Source: Thermohalobacter berrensis
GTDB taxonomy: Bacteria; Bacillota; Clostridia; Tissierellales; Thermohalobacteraceae
Length of the DNA: 64,000 bases
Direction of reading: 5' to 3'
Assembly (NCBI RefSeq): GCF_003609645.1
Contig: NZ_MCIB01000034.1
Span: forward strand, 62,001 to 126,000
Positions 30,908 to 39,954 of this stretch are shown here, piece by piece. The translations under genes were made by a program, and so were the position numbers. The notes under the pieces are model-generated. The model was not told where the DNA came from and searched no databases. It saw only the letters and a list, made by a program, of their open reading frames with translations. Position 1 is the stretch's first letter. Each line of letters begins with the position of its first letter.

Positions 30908-30937
30908 AAACACATAGCTTCTCTATGTGTTTTTTTA
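30908..30937 (+). terminator. Riboswitch-controlled terminator before cbiP
   Basis: AAACACATAG-CTTCT-CTATGTGTTT followed by a T run. It is placed 64 nt after the aptamer, as the off-state expression platform. The region 30845-30907 contains sequences able to form alternative pairings. Confidence 0.9.
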
Positions 30938-30975
30938 TTTTTTGTAAAAGATTAAAGAGTAAGGGGATGGGGATT

Positions 30976-32466
30976 TTGGCCAAAAATATAATGATTCAAG
31001 GTACAGCATCATCTGCAGGGAAGAGTATTATTACTGCAGCTCTTTGTAGAATTTTAAAAAGGGAAGGTTATAAGGTTGCCCCCTTTAAGTCACAAAACAT
31101 GGCATTAAACTCTTTTGTTACAAAGGATGGTAAAGAAATGGGAAGGGCTCAAGTTGTCCAAGCAGAGGCAGCAATGGTAGACCCTATGGTTGAAATGAAT
31201 CCTATTTTACTTAAACCAACTAGTGATGTAGGAAGTCAAGTAATATTAAATGGAGAAGTTTATAAGAACATGTCAGCTGAAGAATATCATAAAGCTAAAC
31301 CTAGATTTAAGAATAGAGTAAAAGAGGCCTATGATAAGCTTAATTCACAATTTGATGTAATTATTATAGAAGGGGCTGGAAGTCCTGCAGAGATAAATTT
31401 AAGGGAAAATGATTTAGTGAATATGGGATTGGCAAAACTAGTAGATTCTCCTGTGATTCTTGTGGGAGATATTGATAGGGGAGGAGTATTTGCTTCAATA
31501 TATGGAACAATAGAGCTTTTAGAGCCAGAAGAAAGAGAAAGAATAAAGGGCTTTATAATAAACAAATTCAGAGGAGATGTAGAAATTTTAAAACCAGGGA
31601 TTAAAATGTTGGAGGAAAAGGTAAATAAGCAATGTTTAGGTGTTATACCATTTATGGATATAAATATAGATGATGAAGATAGTGTTACAGATAGGTTTAG
31701 AAACAAAATTAGTGGTGATATAACTATAGCAGTAATAAAACTTCCCTATATTTCAAATTTTACGGATTTTACTCCATTGGAAATAGAAAGTGGAGTGAAA
31801 GTAAAATATGTATCCAGCAAAGAACAGCTTAAAAATGCTGATTTAATCATAATTCCAGGAAGCAAAAACACTATAATGGATATGAAGTTTATATATGACT
31901 CAGGAATAGATAAAGAAATATATAAAAAACATAGAGATGGTGTGCCTATAATAGGCATTTGTGGAGGATATCAGATATTAGGAAAGGAAATAGTGGATCC
32001 ATATTCTGTAGAGTCACCAATAAACAGGATAAATGGATTATCACTCCTTAATACAAAAACTGTAATGGCAAAGGAAAAAAGGACTAAACAGGTAAAAGGA
32101 AAATTTAAGATAATTCCAAGGGTATGCTCTAATATGAAAGAAGAAGTTATTACTGGATATGAAATACATATGGGAGAAACGGAGATTTTTGAAGGTAATA
32201 AATCATTAATAGAATTAGAAAATGGAAGATTAGATGGAGCAATTAATTCCAAAGGTAATGTTTTTGGTACATATTTACATGGTATTTTTGAAAATGATTC
32301 CTTTAGAAATAGTATTATTAATACCCTAAGGGCTAAAAAAGGAATAGAAATAAAAGAGAGTAATTTAAGCTATAGAGAATTAAAGGAGAAGGAATATGAA
32401 AAGCTAGCAAGAATAGTTAAGGAAAATATAGATATTAACAAAATAAAAAAAATAATGGGGTTATAG
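30976..32466 (+). CDS. cbiP: Cobyric acid synthase
   Basis: 496 residues from TTG at 30976, 9 nt after AAGGGG. In-frame ATGs upstream lie in the terminator or directly on the ribosome site, and homologues start MAKxIMIQGT. N-terminal P-loop-like IMIQGTASSAGKSIITAALC, then KSQNMALNSFVT and IIIEGAGSPAEINL. The C-terminal class I glutamine amidotransferase has IIPGSKNTIMD, GVPIIGICGGYQILG (nucleophile cysteine) and a GTYLHGIFEND histidine. It amidates carboxyls b, d, e and g of adenosylcobyrinate a,c-diamide. First gene of the operon. Confidence 0.95.
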   Translation: MAKNIMIQGTASSAGKSIITAALCRILKREGYKVAPFKSQNMALNSFVTKDGKEMGRAQVVQAEAAMVDPMVEMNPILLKPTSDVGSQVILNGEVYKNMSAEEYHKAKPRFKNRVKEAYDKLNSQFDVIIIEGAGSPAEINLRENDLVNMGLAKLVDSPVILVGDIDRGGVFASIYGTIELLEPEERERIKGFIINKFRGDVEILKPGIKMLEEKVNKQCLGVIPFMDINIDDEDSVTDRFRNKISGDITIAVIKLPYISNFTDFTPLEIESGVKVKYVSSKEQLKNADLIIIPGSKNTIMDMKFIYDSGIDKEIYKKHRDGVPIIGICGGYQILGKEIVDPYSVESPINRINGLSLLNTKTVMAKEKRTKQVKGKFKIIPRVCSNMKEEVITGYEIHMGETEIFEGNKSLIELENGRLDGAINSKGNVFGTYLHGIFENDSFRNSIINTLRAKKGIEIKESNLSYRELKEKEYEKLARIVKENIDINKIKKIMGL

Positions 32467-32468
32467 GT

Positions 32469-33440
32469 ATGGAATATGTTTATATAATAACTTTATCAGT
32501 GATACTAGACTATATTATTGGTGATCCCCCTAACTGGCCCCATCCAATTAAATATATAGGACAAATTATAAGTAAATACGAAAGAATAATTAGGAGTTGG
32601 AGAATTGTACCATTAAAAATAGGGGGTTTTTTGTTAACTACTTTTACACTTATAACAACAGTTTCAGCTACTTTTTTAATATTAAAAATATCAAAGTTAG
32701 TTCATCCAATAGCTGAAATTATTGTAACAATATATATTTTTTATTCCCTATTAGCTGCAAAGTGCCTTCATTTAGAAACTTTTAAGGTTTATAAGGCACT
32801 TAAAAATAACGATATTAAAAAAGCTAGGAAACTATTGTCCTATTTAGTAGGAAGGGATACTACTAAATTAAATGAAAAAGAGGTAACAAGAGCAGCAGTA
32901 GAAACATTGGCAGAAAATACTATAGATGGTGTTTTAGCGCCTATCTTTTATATAGGTGTAGGATTATTTTTAAAAGTTCCAGCTGAAATGTTAGTTGCTT
33001 ATAAGACTATAAATACCTTAGATTCAATGGTAGGATATATGCAAGAACCATATAAAGAAATTGGTTATGCTTCGGCTAAATTAGATGATATTATAAATTA
33101 TATACCTGCCAGATTAGGAAGTGTTTTAATGGTATTATCAGGTATCATTTTAGGATATGATGGAAGAGCAGGCTTTAAGATACTTTTAAGAGATAGACGA
33201 AATCATAAAAGTCCTAATGCTGGATACCCTGAGGCTGCTGTAGCTGGACTTTTAAATATTCAATTAGGAGGTACTAATACTTATTTTGGGCAAAGGGTAT
33301 ATAAACCTACAATAGGAGATAACAAGAATGAATTAATACCAGAAAATATAAAGGATTCTGCTAAAATAATGTATTGTTCTGAGATACTTTTATTAATTAT
33401 AATATTTATTTTAGTTTTTAAATGGGGTGTTTTAAGTTGA
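32469..33440 (+). CDS. cbiB: Adenosylcobinamide-phosphate synthase
   Basis: 323 residues. Membrane protein beginning with the family signature LDYIIGDPPNWPHPIKYIGQ, then VGRDTTKLNEKEVTRAAVET, LAENTIDGVLAPIFY, DSMVGYMQEPYKEIG and SPNAGYPEAAVAGLLNIQLGG. It joins aminopropanol phosphate (made by CobD) to cobyric acid in the membrane. Two bases separate it from cbiP, and its stop overlaps the cobD start. Confidence 0.95.
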   Translation: MEYVYIITLSVILDYIIGDPPNWPHPIKYIGQIISKYERIIRSWRIVPLKIGGFLLTTFTLITTVSATFLILKISKLVHPIAEIIVTIYIFYSLLAAKCLHLETFKVYKALKNNDIKKARKLLSYLVGRDTTKLNEKEVTRAAVETLAENTIDGVLAPIFYIGVGLFLKVPAEMLVAYKTINTLDSMVGYMQEPYKEIGYASAKLDDIINYIPARLGSVLMVLSGIILGYDGRAGFKILLRDRRNHKSPNAGYPEAAVAGLLNIQLGGTNTYFGQRVYKPTIGDNKNELIPENIKDSAKIMYCSEILLLIIIFILVFKWGVLS

Positions 33441-34480
33441 ATAAACATGGTGGATACTATGGGAAAAAGAATAATGTTATTGATTTTAGCGTAAATATTA
33501 ATCCATTAGGTGTATCTGAAAAAGTTTTAGAAAAATTAAAGGAGAGTTTAAAAAATATAGTTAAATATCCAGAAATAGACGGATTAAGTGCCAGAAAAAA
33601 ACTTGCTGAAAAGTTAGGTTTAGATTATAAAGAGATAATTTTAGGAAATGGTGCTACAGAGCTTATATATCTCTTTGCTAAGTCTATTAAAGCTAAAAAA
33701 GTGATTATTATACAACCAACATTTACAGAATATAAAAGGGCTTTTAAAATAAATGGTTCAAAAGTATATCATTTTGTTACAGATAAAAGGGATAACTTTA
33801 ACATAGATATAACTTCTTTAATAACGAAAATTAAAGAAGTTAAGCCAGAAGTTGTTATAATTTGCAATCCTAATAATCCAACTGGAACCTTTACTGAAAT
33901 TGAAAGGATCATTCCGGTTGTTAATGTATTAAATGAAATAGGTGGTTTTTTATTTGTAGATGAATCCTTTATAGATTTTACTAATGAAAAGTCGTACCTT
34001 AAATTAATCTATAAATATCCAATATTTATTATAAGGTCTATGACTAAATTTTTTGCAGTTCCTGGATTGAGATTAGGATACGGAATAGGAAATAAAAAAA
34101 TAATTAATAGGCTTAATCAATATAAAGAGCCTTGGACTTTAAATAGTTTGTCTTTAGATATTATTCCTACTCTTTTAGAGGATGCAGAATATATAAAAAT
34201 GGTTGAAAAATGGTGTAATAGTCAAAAAGAATTTTTATTTAGTAAACTAAAAGATTTAGATTATATAGATGTTTTTCCAAGCAAATCTAACTTTTATCTA
34301 TGTAAGCTTAAAAAAGGAAATGTAAATATTTTAAAGGATAAACTTCTAAAAAGAAATATTTTTATAAGGACATGTGAGGATTTTTATGCACTTGATGATA
34401 GTTTTTTTAGAATTGCTGTTAAAAGAGAAAGTGAAAATATGAAGTTAATTGAGGCTTTAAAAGATATGACCTTAGTTTAA
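33437..34480 (+). CDS. cobD: Threonine-phosphate decarboxylase
   Basis: 347 residues from TTG at 33437 (GGGGTG 7 nt before; TTGA overlap with cbiB). Homologues start with an NKHGG motif, here LNKHGGYYGKKNNVIDFSVN. It is a HisC-like PLP enzyme: LGNGATELIYLFAKS, ICNPNNPTGT, FLFVDESFIDF and the lysine motif RSMTKFFAVPGLRLGYG. It decarboxylates L-threonine phosphate to (R)-1-amino-2-propanol phosphate for CbiB. Threonine phosphate is supplied by PduX further down the operon. Confidence 0.92.
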   Translation: MNKHGGYYGKKNNVIDFSVNINPLGVSEKVLEKLKESLKNIVKYPEIDGLSARKKLAEKLGLDYKEIILGNGATELIYLFAKSIKAKKVIIIQPTFTEYKRAFKINGSKVYHFVTDKRDNFNIDITSLITKIKEVKPEVVIICNPNNPTGTFTEIERIIPVVNVLNEIGGFLFVDESFIDFTNEKSYLKLIYKYPIFIIRSMTKFFAVPGLRLGYGIGNKKIINRLNQYKEPWTLNSLSLDIIPTLLEDAEYIKMVEKWCNSQKEFLFSKLKDLDYIDVFPSKSNFYLCKLKKGNVNILKDKLLKRNIFIRTCEDFYALDDSFFRIAVKRESENMKLIEALKDMTLV

Positions 34481-34494
34481 GGGTAGGTGAAAAT

Positions 34495-35055
34495 ATGGGA
34501 AAAATTATCCTGATAACAGGGGGAGCTAGGAGCGGTAAAAGTAAATTTGCAGAAAAAATTACTAAAGGGACAGGCAATAAAATAACTTATATTGCTACTG
34601 CTATTCCATTTGATGAGGGAATGAAGGATAGAATAAAAAAACATAAAGAATCAAGGCCTCAGGAATGGAACACTATAGAAAAATATAAAGATTTTAAAAA
34701 ATTAGATAAAGATGAGAATTTTATTAAGGCAGATACTGTACTTTTAGATTGTATAACACTTATGGTTACTAACATACTTATGGATAGTGGTCTAGATTTT
34801 GATAAATGTTCAATGGAAGAAATAGATAAGGTGGAAGATGAGGTTTTTTATGAAGTTAAAGGGCTTATTAAAATAGCAAGGGAATACAATAAAAATTTAG
34901 TTTTTGTTACTAATGAAGTTGGAATGGGATTAGTTCCCCCCTATAGATTTGGGAATATATTTAGAGATATTGCCGGTAGAGTTAATCAATATTTAGCTAG
35001 TGAAGCTGAAGAAGTTTATTTTACAGTCTCTGGAATACCAATGAAAATAAAGTAG
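34495..35055 (+). CDS. cobU: Adenosylcobinamide kinase / guanylyltransferase
   Basis: 186 residues. P-loop ITGGARSGKSKFAEK at the N-terminus, YIATAIPFDEGMKDRIKKH (family block with the guanylylated histidine), RPQEWNTIE, LLDCITLMVTN and VFVTNEVGMGLVPPYRFGN. It phosphorylates and GMP-activates adenosylcobinamide for joining to alpha-ribazole. TAGGTGAAA ribosome site; 14 nt after cobD. Confidence 0.95.
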   Translation: MGKIILITGGARSGKSKFAEKITKGTGNKITYIATAIPFDEGMKDRIKKHKESRPQEWNTIEKYKDFKKLDKDENFIKADTVLLDCITLMVTNILMDSGLDFDKCSMEEIDKVEDEVFYEVKGLIKIAREYNKNLVFVTNEVGMGLVPPYRFGNIFRDIAGRVNQYLASEAEEVYFTVSGIPMKIK

Positions 35056-35063
35056 GTGAAAAA

Positions 35064-35792
35064 ATGAAAGGTTTACTTTTAATGTTGACTTTTATGACAA
35101 GACTGCCTATAAAGTACCCATATAAGTTTAAAGAAGATGATTTTGTAAAGGGGATTTTATATCTTCCAATTGTGGGATTAGTAATTGGTTTAATACTTTG
35201 GTTACCTACATTTTTATATGTATATTTTGATAGATTTTTTATTTCAGTTTTAGTTTGGTTAGTCTATTTATGGGTTACAGGAGGATTACATATTGATGGA
35301 TTAGCTGATTCCTTTGATGGCCTTTTTAGTAATCGCAATAGGGAAAGAATTTTAGAGATAATGAAGGACAGTAGGATCGGTACCTTTGGTGTTTTATCTA
35401 TATTCTTTGTCCTTATATTTAATATTACATTGACATATTATCTTGATTTTAAAGTATTATTACTTGTACCTATAATAGGTAGGGCAATGGCTTTATTTTC
35501 CTGTTCATTAAGTAATTATGCTAGAGAAGATGGAATGGGAGAATCCTTTATAAAAAACTGTGGAACTAAGGAAGCTATATTTGGAGTTATTTTTTCTTTA
35601 ATTACTTCTATTATAGTTTTAGGGTATGTAAAAGGTTTAGCTACAACTTTAATAGTTTTAGTAATTATTTATTTGCTAACTAAAAATATAAAAGGAAAAA
35701 TTGGTGGGATGACAGGAGATACTGTTGGATTTGTTATTGAATTATCCCAAACATTCTTTCTTTTATCAAACTATGTATTAAGGAGTATTTGA
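35064..35792 (+). CDS. cobS: Adenosylcobinamide-GDP ribazoletransferase (cobalamin synthase)
   Basis: 242 residues, six or more membrane helices. Signature blocks: LLLMLTFMTRLPIKYPY, YLPIVGLVIG, TGGLHIDGLADSFDGLFSNR (acidic metal site DGLADxxDG), RIGTFGVLSIF and GRAMALFSCSLSNYAREDGMG. It catalyses the last joining of AdoCbi-GDP with alpha-ribazole (phosphate) in the membrane. The C-terminal codons contain the ribosome site of cobC. Confidence 0.95.
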   Translation: MKGLLLMLTFMTRLPIKYPYKFKEDDFVKGILYLPIVGLVIGLILWLPTFLYVYFDRFFISVLVWLVYLWVTGGLHIDGLADSFDGLFSNRNRERILEIMKDSRIGTFGVLSIFFVLIFNITLTYYLDFKVLLLVPIIGRAMALFSCSLSNYAREDGMGESFIKNCGTKEAIFGVIFSLITSIIVLGYVKGLATTLIVLVIIYLLTKNIKGKIGGMTGDTVGFVIELSQTFFLLSNYVLRSI

Positions 35793-35794
35793 TA

Positions 35795-36379
35795 ATGAAG
35801 GTAATATTGGTAAGACATGGAGAAACAAAGGCAAATAAAGAAAAAAGATATAGTGGATGGACAGATTTTCCACTAACGGAAGATGGACAAAAACAAGTAA
35901 AGAAATTACAAAAACTTTTGGAAAATGAAAAAATTGATTTAATCTATTCAAGTCCACTTACTAGAACTTATAATACAGCAAAGGCTATTGCAAAAAAGCT
36001 AAATAAGGATATCATAGTTACTGATTCCTTAAAGGAGATGAACTTTGGTATATTTGATGGGAAAAGAGTAGATGAAATTGTAAAAGAACATAAAAGTGAG
36101 TGGAATAATTGGACTAATGATTATATAAATTACAGAATACCAAAAGGTGAGTCACTAAATGATGCTTACAATAGGGTTATTAGTTTTATAGATGGATTAA
36201 AAAAGGAAGATAAAACCTATCTTTTAGTAACACATGGTGGAATTATTAAGATTATATTAACCTATTTATTAGATCTTGAATTAGAAAAAATGTGGCATTT
36301 TAGAACATCAACAGGATGTTTATTAGAAATAGAATATAAAGAAAATTATGGAATTTTAAATAGATTGATTTGTAAGTAA
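35795..36379 (+). CDS. cobC: Histidine phosphatase, probable alpha-ribazole phosphatase
   Basis: 194 residues from the ATG at 35795, which is 9 nt after AAGGAG inside cobS. Catalytic motif VILVRHGETKANKEKRYSGW, then LIYSSPLTRTYNTAKAIAKKL, EMNFGIFDGK and YLLVTHGGIIKI, placing it in the phosphoglycerate-mutase-like histidine phosphatases. Position directly after cobS supports removal of the 5'-phosphate from AdoCbl-5'-phosphate or alpha-ribazole phosphate. Confidence 0.87.
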   Translation: MKVILVRHGETKANKEKRYSGWTDFPLTEDGQKQVKKLQKLLENEKIDLIYSSPLTRTYNTAKAIAKKLNKDIIVTDSLKEMNFGIFDGKRVDEIVKEHKSEWNNWTNDYINYRIPKGESLNDAYNRVISFIDGLKKEDKTYLLVTHGGIIKIILTYLLDLELEKMWHFRTSTGCLLEIEYKENYGILNRLICK

Positions 36380-36411
36380 AGAATAGATTTACTTTAAAAG
36401 GGGTTAAGATT

Positions 36412-37794
36412 ATGAAAAGAGTGTTAATTGCAGGAACTTCAAGTGGAGTTGGAAAGACTACAATAAGTCTAGGTATAATGGCAGCCCTAACAAAAAGGGG
36501 TAGATGTATTGCACCCTTTAAAGTTGGACCTGATTATATAGATCCAGGTTTTCATAGATTTGTAACAGAAAATCCTTCAAGAAATCTTGATAGCTGGCTT
36601 TTAGATGAAAAGACTCTTAAATATCTATTTATAAGGGGAATGGAAAATAAGGATTTTGGAATTATTGAAGGGGTAATGGGTCTATATGATGGCTTTGGTG
36701 TTAATAAAGATTGCGGAAGTACAGCACATATATCTAAAATATTAAAAATTCCCACAATTCTCGTGATTGACGGCAGTGGTATGTCTTCCAGCGCTGCTGC
36801 AATGGTATTAGGATATAAAGCTTATGATGAAAAGGTTCCAATTAAGGGTGTCATAATAAATAGGGTTTCAGGTAAGGCTCATTATGAGATTTTAAAAAAG
36901 GTTATAGAAAGGGATACTAATATACCTTGTATAGGATATCTTCCCAAAAACTTAGGAATATCCTTAAATAGTAGACATTTAGGATTAATACCAGCTGAAG
37001 AAGTAGATAATTTAAAAAATAAAGTAGATACTATTGCTGAATTAATTGAAAAATATATTGATTTAGATAAATTAGAGGATATTGCAGCAAATGCTGAGCC
37101 TATAGATAAAGTAGATTTAAATTTTCCTAAAATAAATGAAAAAATTAAAGGATTAAAAATAGGAATTCCAATGGATAAGGCCTTTAGCTTTTACTATGAA
37201 GATAATCTACAATTAATGAAAGATATTGGGATTGAATTGGTTCACTTTAGTCCATTAAAGGATAGAGAGTTACCTAAAGATTTAGCTGGTCTCTATATTG
37301 GTGGTGGATTTCCTGAGGTATTTGGAAAAGAGTTAGAAGAAAATTTAAGGTTTAGAGAAAATTTAAAGGAGAGTTTAGAAAAGGGAATGCCAGCATATGC
37401 TGAATGTGGGGGATTAATGTACCTAACTGAAGGTATAGAAGACCTTAATGGAGAGTTTTATAAAATGGTTGGTTTTATTCCAACTAAAGCTAAAATGACT
37501 AAGAGACTTCAGCGTTTTGGATATGTTGAGATAGAGGTTGATTCTAAACTTAAAATTAGGGGACATGAATTCCATAGATCAATGATAGAAGATAATGAAA
37601 AGCTTAATTATAGCTATAATGTTTATAAAATAAGAGATGGAAAGGTAAAGAAAAGATGGAGATGTGGGGTAATAAAGAATAATACCCTTGCAGCATATGC
37701 ACATATTCATTTTTATAGTAATCCAAATTTTCTATTAAAGTTTATTAATAAATGTGAAGAATTCAAAGAAAAATCCAAAGGGGGATTAATATGA
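36412..37794 (+). CDS. cbiA: Cobyrinate a,c-diamide synthase
   Basis: 460 residues. ATP-binding N-terminus RVLIAGTSSGVGKTTISLGI, then APFKVGPDYIDPGFH, GVMGLYDGFG and PTILVIDGSGMSSSAAA. The C-terminal amidotransferase half has LYIGGGFPEVFG, MPAYAECGGLMYL (nucleophile Cys) and AYAHIHFYSNP. It amidates carboxylates a and c of cobyrinate using glutamine and ATP. The last four bases overlap the start of the transporter gene. Confidence 0.95.
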   Translation: MKRVLIAGTSSGVGKTTISLGIMAALTKRGRCIAPFKVGPDYIDPGFHRFVTENPSRNLDSWLLDEKTLKYLFIRGMENKDFGIIEGVMGLYDGFGVNKDCGSTAHISKILKIPTILVIDGSGMSSSAAAMVLGYKAYDEKVPIKGVIINRVSGKAHYEILKKVIERDTNIPCIGYLPKNLGISLNSRHLGLIPAEEVDNLKNKVDTIAELIEKYIDLDKLEDIAANAEPIDKVDLNFPKINEKIKGLKIGIPMDKAFSFYYEDNLQLMKDIGIELVHFSPLKDRELPKDLAGLYIGGGFPEVFGKELEENLRFRENLKESLEKGMPAYAECGGLMYLTEGIEDLNGEFYKMVGFIPTKAKMTKRLQRFGYVEIEVDSKLKIRGHEFHRSMIEDNEKLNYSYNVYKIRDGKVKKRWRCGVIKNNTLAAYAHIHFYSNPNFLLKFINKCEEFKEKSKGGLI

Positions 37795-38300
37795 GGGAAA
37801 GTTCTATTATTAAAAGGAGTAAAGTTACAAAACTAACCTATTGTGCCCTTTTAATTGCATTATCAGCAATAGGTTCAATGATAAAAATCCAGGGAAGTAT
37901 AGCCTTTGATTCTATGCCGGGATTTTTTGCAGCACTTTTTCTTGGTCCTGTTTATGGTGCAGTAGTGGCAGGTATAGGTCATTTTCTTACAGCAACCCTT
38001 AGTGGATTTTGGCTTACTATTCCAATGCATATAATTGTTGCATTGGAAATGGCTTTATTTGGTTATATATTTGGAATTGTATATAAGAAAATCAATGGAA
38101 TAATTGCGTCAATGATAGCAATAATTTTAAACGGTCCAGTAGCAGCATTAATAGCAGTGCCCACTTCTTTAATATTAGGATTACCCTTAAGGGGATGGTC
38201 TTTATTTTATGCAGTTATAATTCCACTTACTGTAGCATCAGCAGCAAATGTGGTGTTAGCTTTTATGTTATATAAAGTCCTTCAAAAGAGGATAGGCTAG
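37791..38300 (+). CDS. cblT: ECF transporter S component, probable alpha-ribazole transporter CblT
   Basis: 169 residues, about five or six membrane helices. Basic N-terminus, then LTYCALLIALSAIGSMIKI, GFFAALFLGPVYGAVVAGIG and LNGPVAALIAVPTSLIL, the layout of energy-coupling-factor S components. Its position directly before a PurM-like kinase, in a B12 operon, matches the CblT-CblS pair that imports and phosphorylates alpha-ribazole. No energising EcfAAT genes are nearby, so it must share a housekeeping module. Another B12-precursor substrate is possible. Confidence 0.75.
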   Translation: MRESSIIKRSKVTKLTYCALLIALSAIGSMIKIQGSIAFDSMPGFFAALFLGPVYGAVVAGIGHFLTATLSGFWLTIPMHIIVALEMALFGYIFGIVYKKINGIIASMIAIILNGPVAALIAVPTSLILGLPLRGWSLFYAVIIPLTVASAANVVLAFMLYKVLQKRIG

Positions 38301-38313
38301 AAAGAGGGATTAT

Positions 38314-39057
38314 ATGAAAATAGAAAAATTTAGGGATTTAACAATAATTTCTATAGATGCTAAAAGGGCTTTAGTAGTATCCTGTGATTCATCAGGAGGG
38401 GTTGGGAACAAGGAAAGGGATGTAATTAAGGTACCACCTAATGTTTTAGGATACTTTACATCCCATGTTGCTTTATCAGAGGTCATTAGTGTAGGGGCAG
38501 AACCCATGACTATTATAAATACCCTTTCTGTTGAAATGGACAACACTGGAATGAAAATATTAAAGGGAATTAAAGAAGCAATTAAACCATTAAATTTGGA
38601 TGAGAATAAGATAATTACAGGTAGTACAGAGGAAAACTTCCCTGTATGTCAGACAGGTATGGGTATTACTGTTATAGGAATTATAAATAAAAGTAAACTA
38701 AATAGTATAAATATACCTAAAAATTCAATGGTTGTAGTTGCAGGTATTCCCAAAGTAGGAAATGAGGTAAAAATGGGAGATAATGAGATATTATCAGTTT
38801 CTACTCTTATTAAGTTAAGGGAAAAGTCTTATGTATATGACATTTTACCAGTAGGCTCAAAGGGGATACTATATGAAATTAACGAAATGGCAAGAACAAA
38901 TGGATTAAAATATATCCTTAATAAAGATATTGATATAGATTTAAATAAATCGGCTGGGCCTTCTACATGTGCAGTATTGTCTGTAGATAAAAATAGATTT
39001 AAAGATTTAAAAGAAAGTTTTAATATACCAATACGAACTATAGGAAAGTTTATATAA
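38314..39057 (+). CDS. cblS: AIR-synthase-like protein, probable alpha-ribazole kinase CblS
   Basis: 247 residues of the PurM/AIR synthase fold: LVVSCDSSGGVGNKERDVIK (metal/ATP site), GYFTSHVALSEVISVGAEPM, ITGSTEENFPVCQTGMGITV, MVVVAGIPKVGNEV and GPSTCAVLSVD. CblS-type kinases are PurM homologues that phosphorylate alpha-ribazole, allowing lower-ligand salvage without CobT. The neighbour CblT and the operon fit this. The activity is inferred from family and context, since PurM-like enzymes have several functions. Confidence 0.7.
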   Translation: MKIEKFRDLTIISIDAKRALVVSCDSSGGVGNKERDVIKVPPNVLGYFTSHVALSEVISVGAEPMTIINTLSVEMDNTGMKILKGIKEAIKPLNLDENKIITGSTEENFPVCQTGMGITVIGIINKSKLNSINIPKNSMVVVAGIPKVGNEVKMGDNEILSVSTLIKLREKSYVYDILPVGSKGILYEINEMARTNGLKYILNKDIDIDLNKSAGPSTCAVLSVDKNRFKDLKESFNIPIRTIGKFI

Positions 39058-39073
39058 ATATAGGAGGTTATTG

Positions 39074-39940
39074 ATGATAACAGCAAAGTGTCCTGCTTCA
39101 TGTGGTGAATTGTTGCAGGGATGGATTTACGGAAGTGAAAAGCTTATATCATATCCAATAGACTGCTATACCTATGTAACTATTACTGAAGGTAATAAAA
39201 AGCAGACAAAATGGTCAAAGGCCCATGAAATGGTTGAAAGGGTTTTTGAATATTTTAATTACCCTAAAGAGGCTAGCAATTTATTATCAATTGAGATAGA
39301 ATCTAATATTCCCATAGGTAAAGGTATGGCCAGTAGTACTGCCGACCTTGCTGCAACAGCCCTAGCTACTGCAGAATATCTTAGAAAAGAAATATCAAAA
39401 GAGGAAATAGCAAAACTATGTGTAGAAATTGAGCCTACAGATAGTATTGTTTTCCCAAATATAACCCTTTTTGACCATTTAAAAGGAGATTATATAAAAG
39501 AATATGGAGATTTTCCAAAGTGTAGTGTTTTAGTGTTAGAGGGAAAGGAAATTGTAGATACTATAAGTTTTAGAAGGGTAGACAGAAAAGAAGTATTACA
39601 GAAAAATGAAGAGCTTTTAAAGAAGGCTTTTACTTACTTTGAAAATGGGATTAAAAACAAGGATTTAAACTATATAGGACAAGCTGCCATTATAAGTGGA
39701 ATTGCAAATCAAAAAATTTTATATAAGGACAGGTTAGAGGATATAGTGAATTTAGCTAAAAAACTAGGGGCGTATGGAGTAAATGTAGCCCATAGTGGTT
39801 CAGTTATAGGAATCCTTTATGATGAAGCATATTTTGATAAAAAAGCATTTAAATATGAGTTTAAACAAAGGGGGTTTTCCCCAAATTATGAAAGATTGAG
39901 GGAACATAATATTGTAAAGGGTGGTCCAAGAATAATTTAG
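39074..39940 (+). CDS. pduX: L-threonine kinase (GHMP family)
   Basis: 288 residues from the ATG at 39074 (AGGAGG 6 nt before). The opening AKCPASCGELLQGWIYG is the PduX signature; the GHMP ATP-binding loop is NIPIGKGMASSTADLAATAL, and the C-terminal block is GAYGVNVAHSGSVIGILYD. It makes L-threonine O-3-phosphate, the substrate of CobD, linking two operon genes into one branch of nucleotide-loop assembly. Confidence 0.92.
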   Translation: MITAKCPASCGELLQGWIYGSEKLISYPIDCYTYVTITEGNKKQTKWSKAHEMVERVFEYFNYPKEASNLLSIEIESNIPIGKGMASSTADLAATALATAEYLRKEISKEEIAKLCVEIEPTDSIVFPNITLFDHLKGDYIKEYGDFPKCSVLVLEGKEIVDTISFRRVDRKEVLQKNEELLKKAFTYFENGIKNKDLNYIGQAAIISGIANQKILYKDRLEDIVNLAKKLGAYGVNVAHSGSVIGILYDEAYFDKKAFKYEFKQRGFSPNYERLREHNIVKGGPRII

Positions 39941-39954
39941 AAGGGGGACAAAAA

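Noticed and set aside
30925-30975. Upstream ATGs as the cbiP start
   Set aside because: The first ATG lies inside the riboswitch terminator hairpin and the one at 30967 abuts the AAGGGG site. TTG at 30976 has correct spacing and matches the usual cobyric acid synthase N-terminus.
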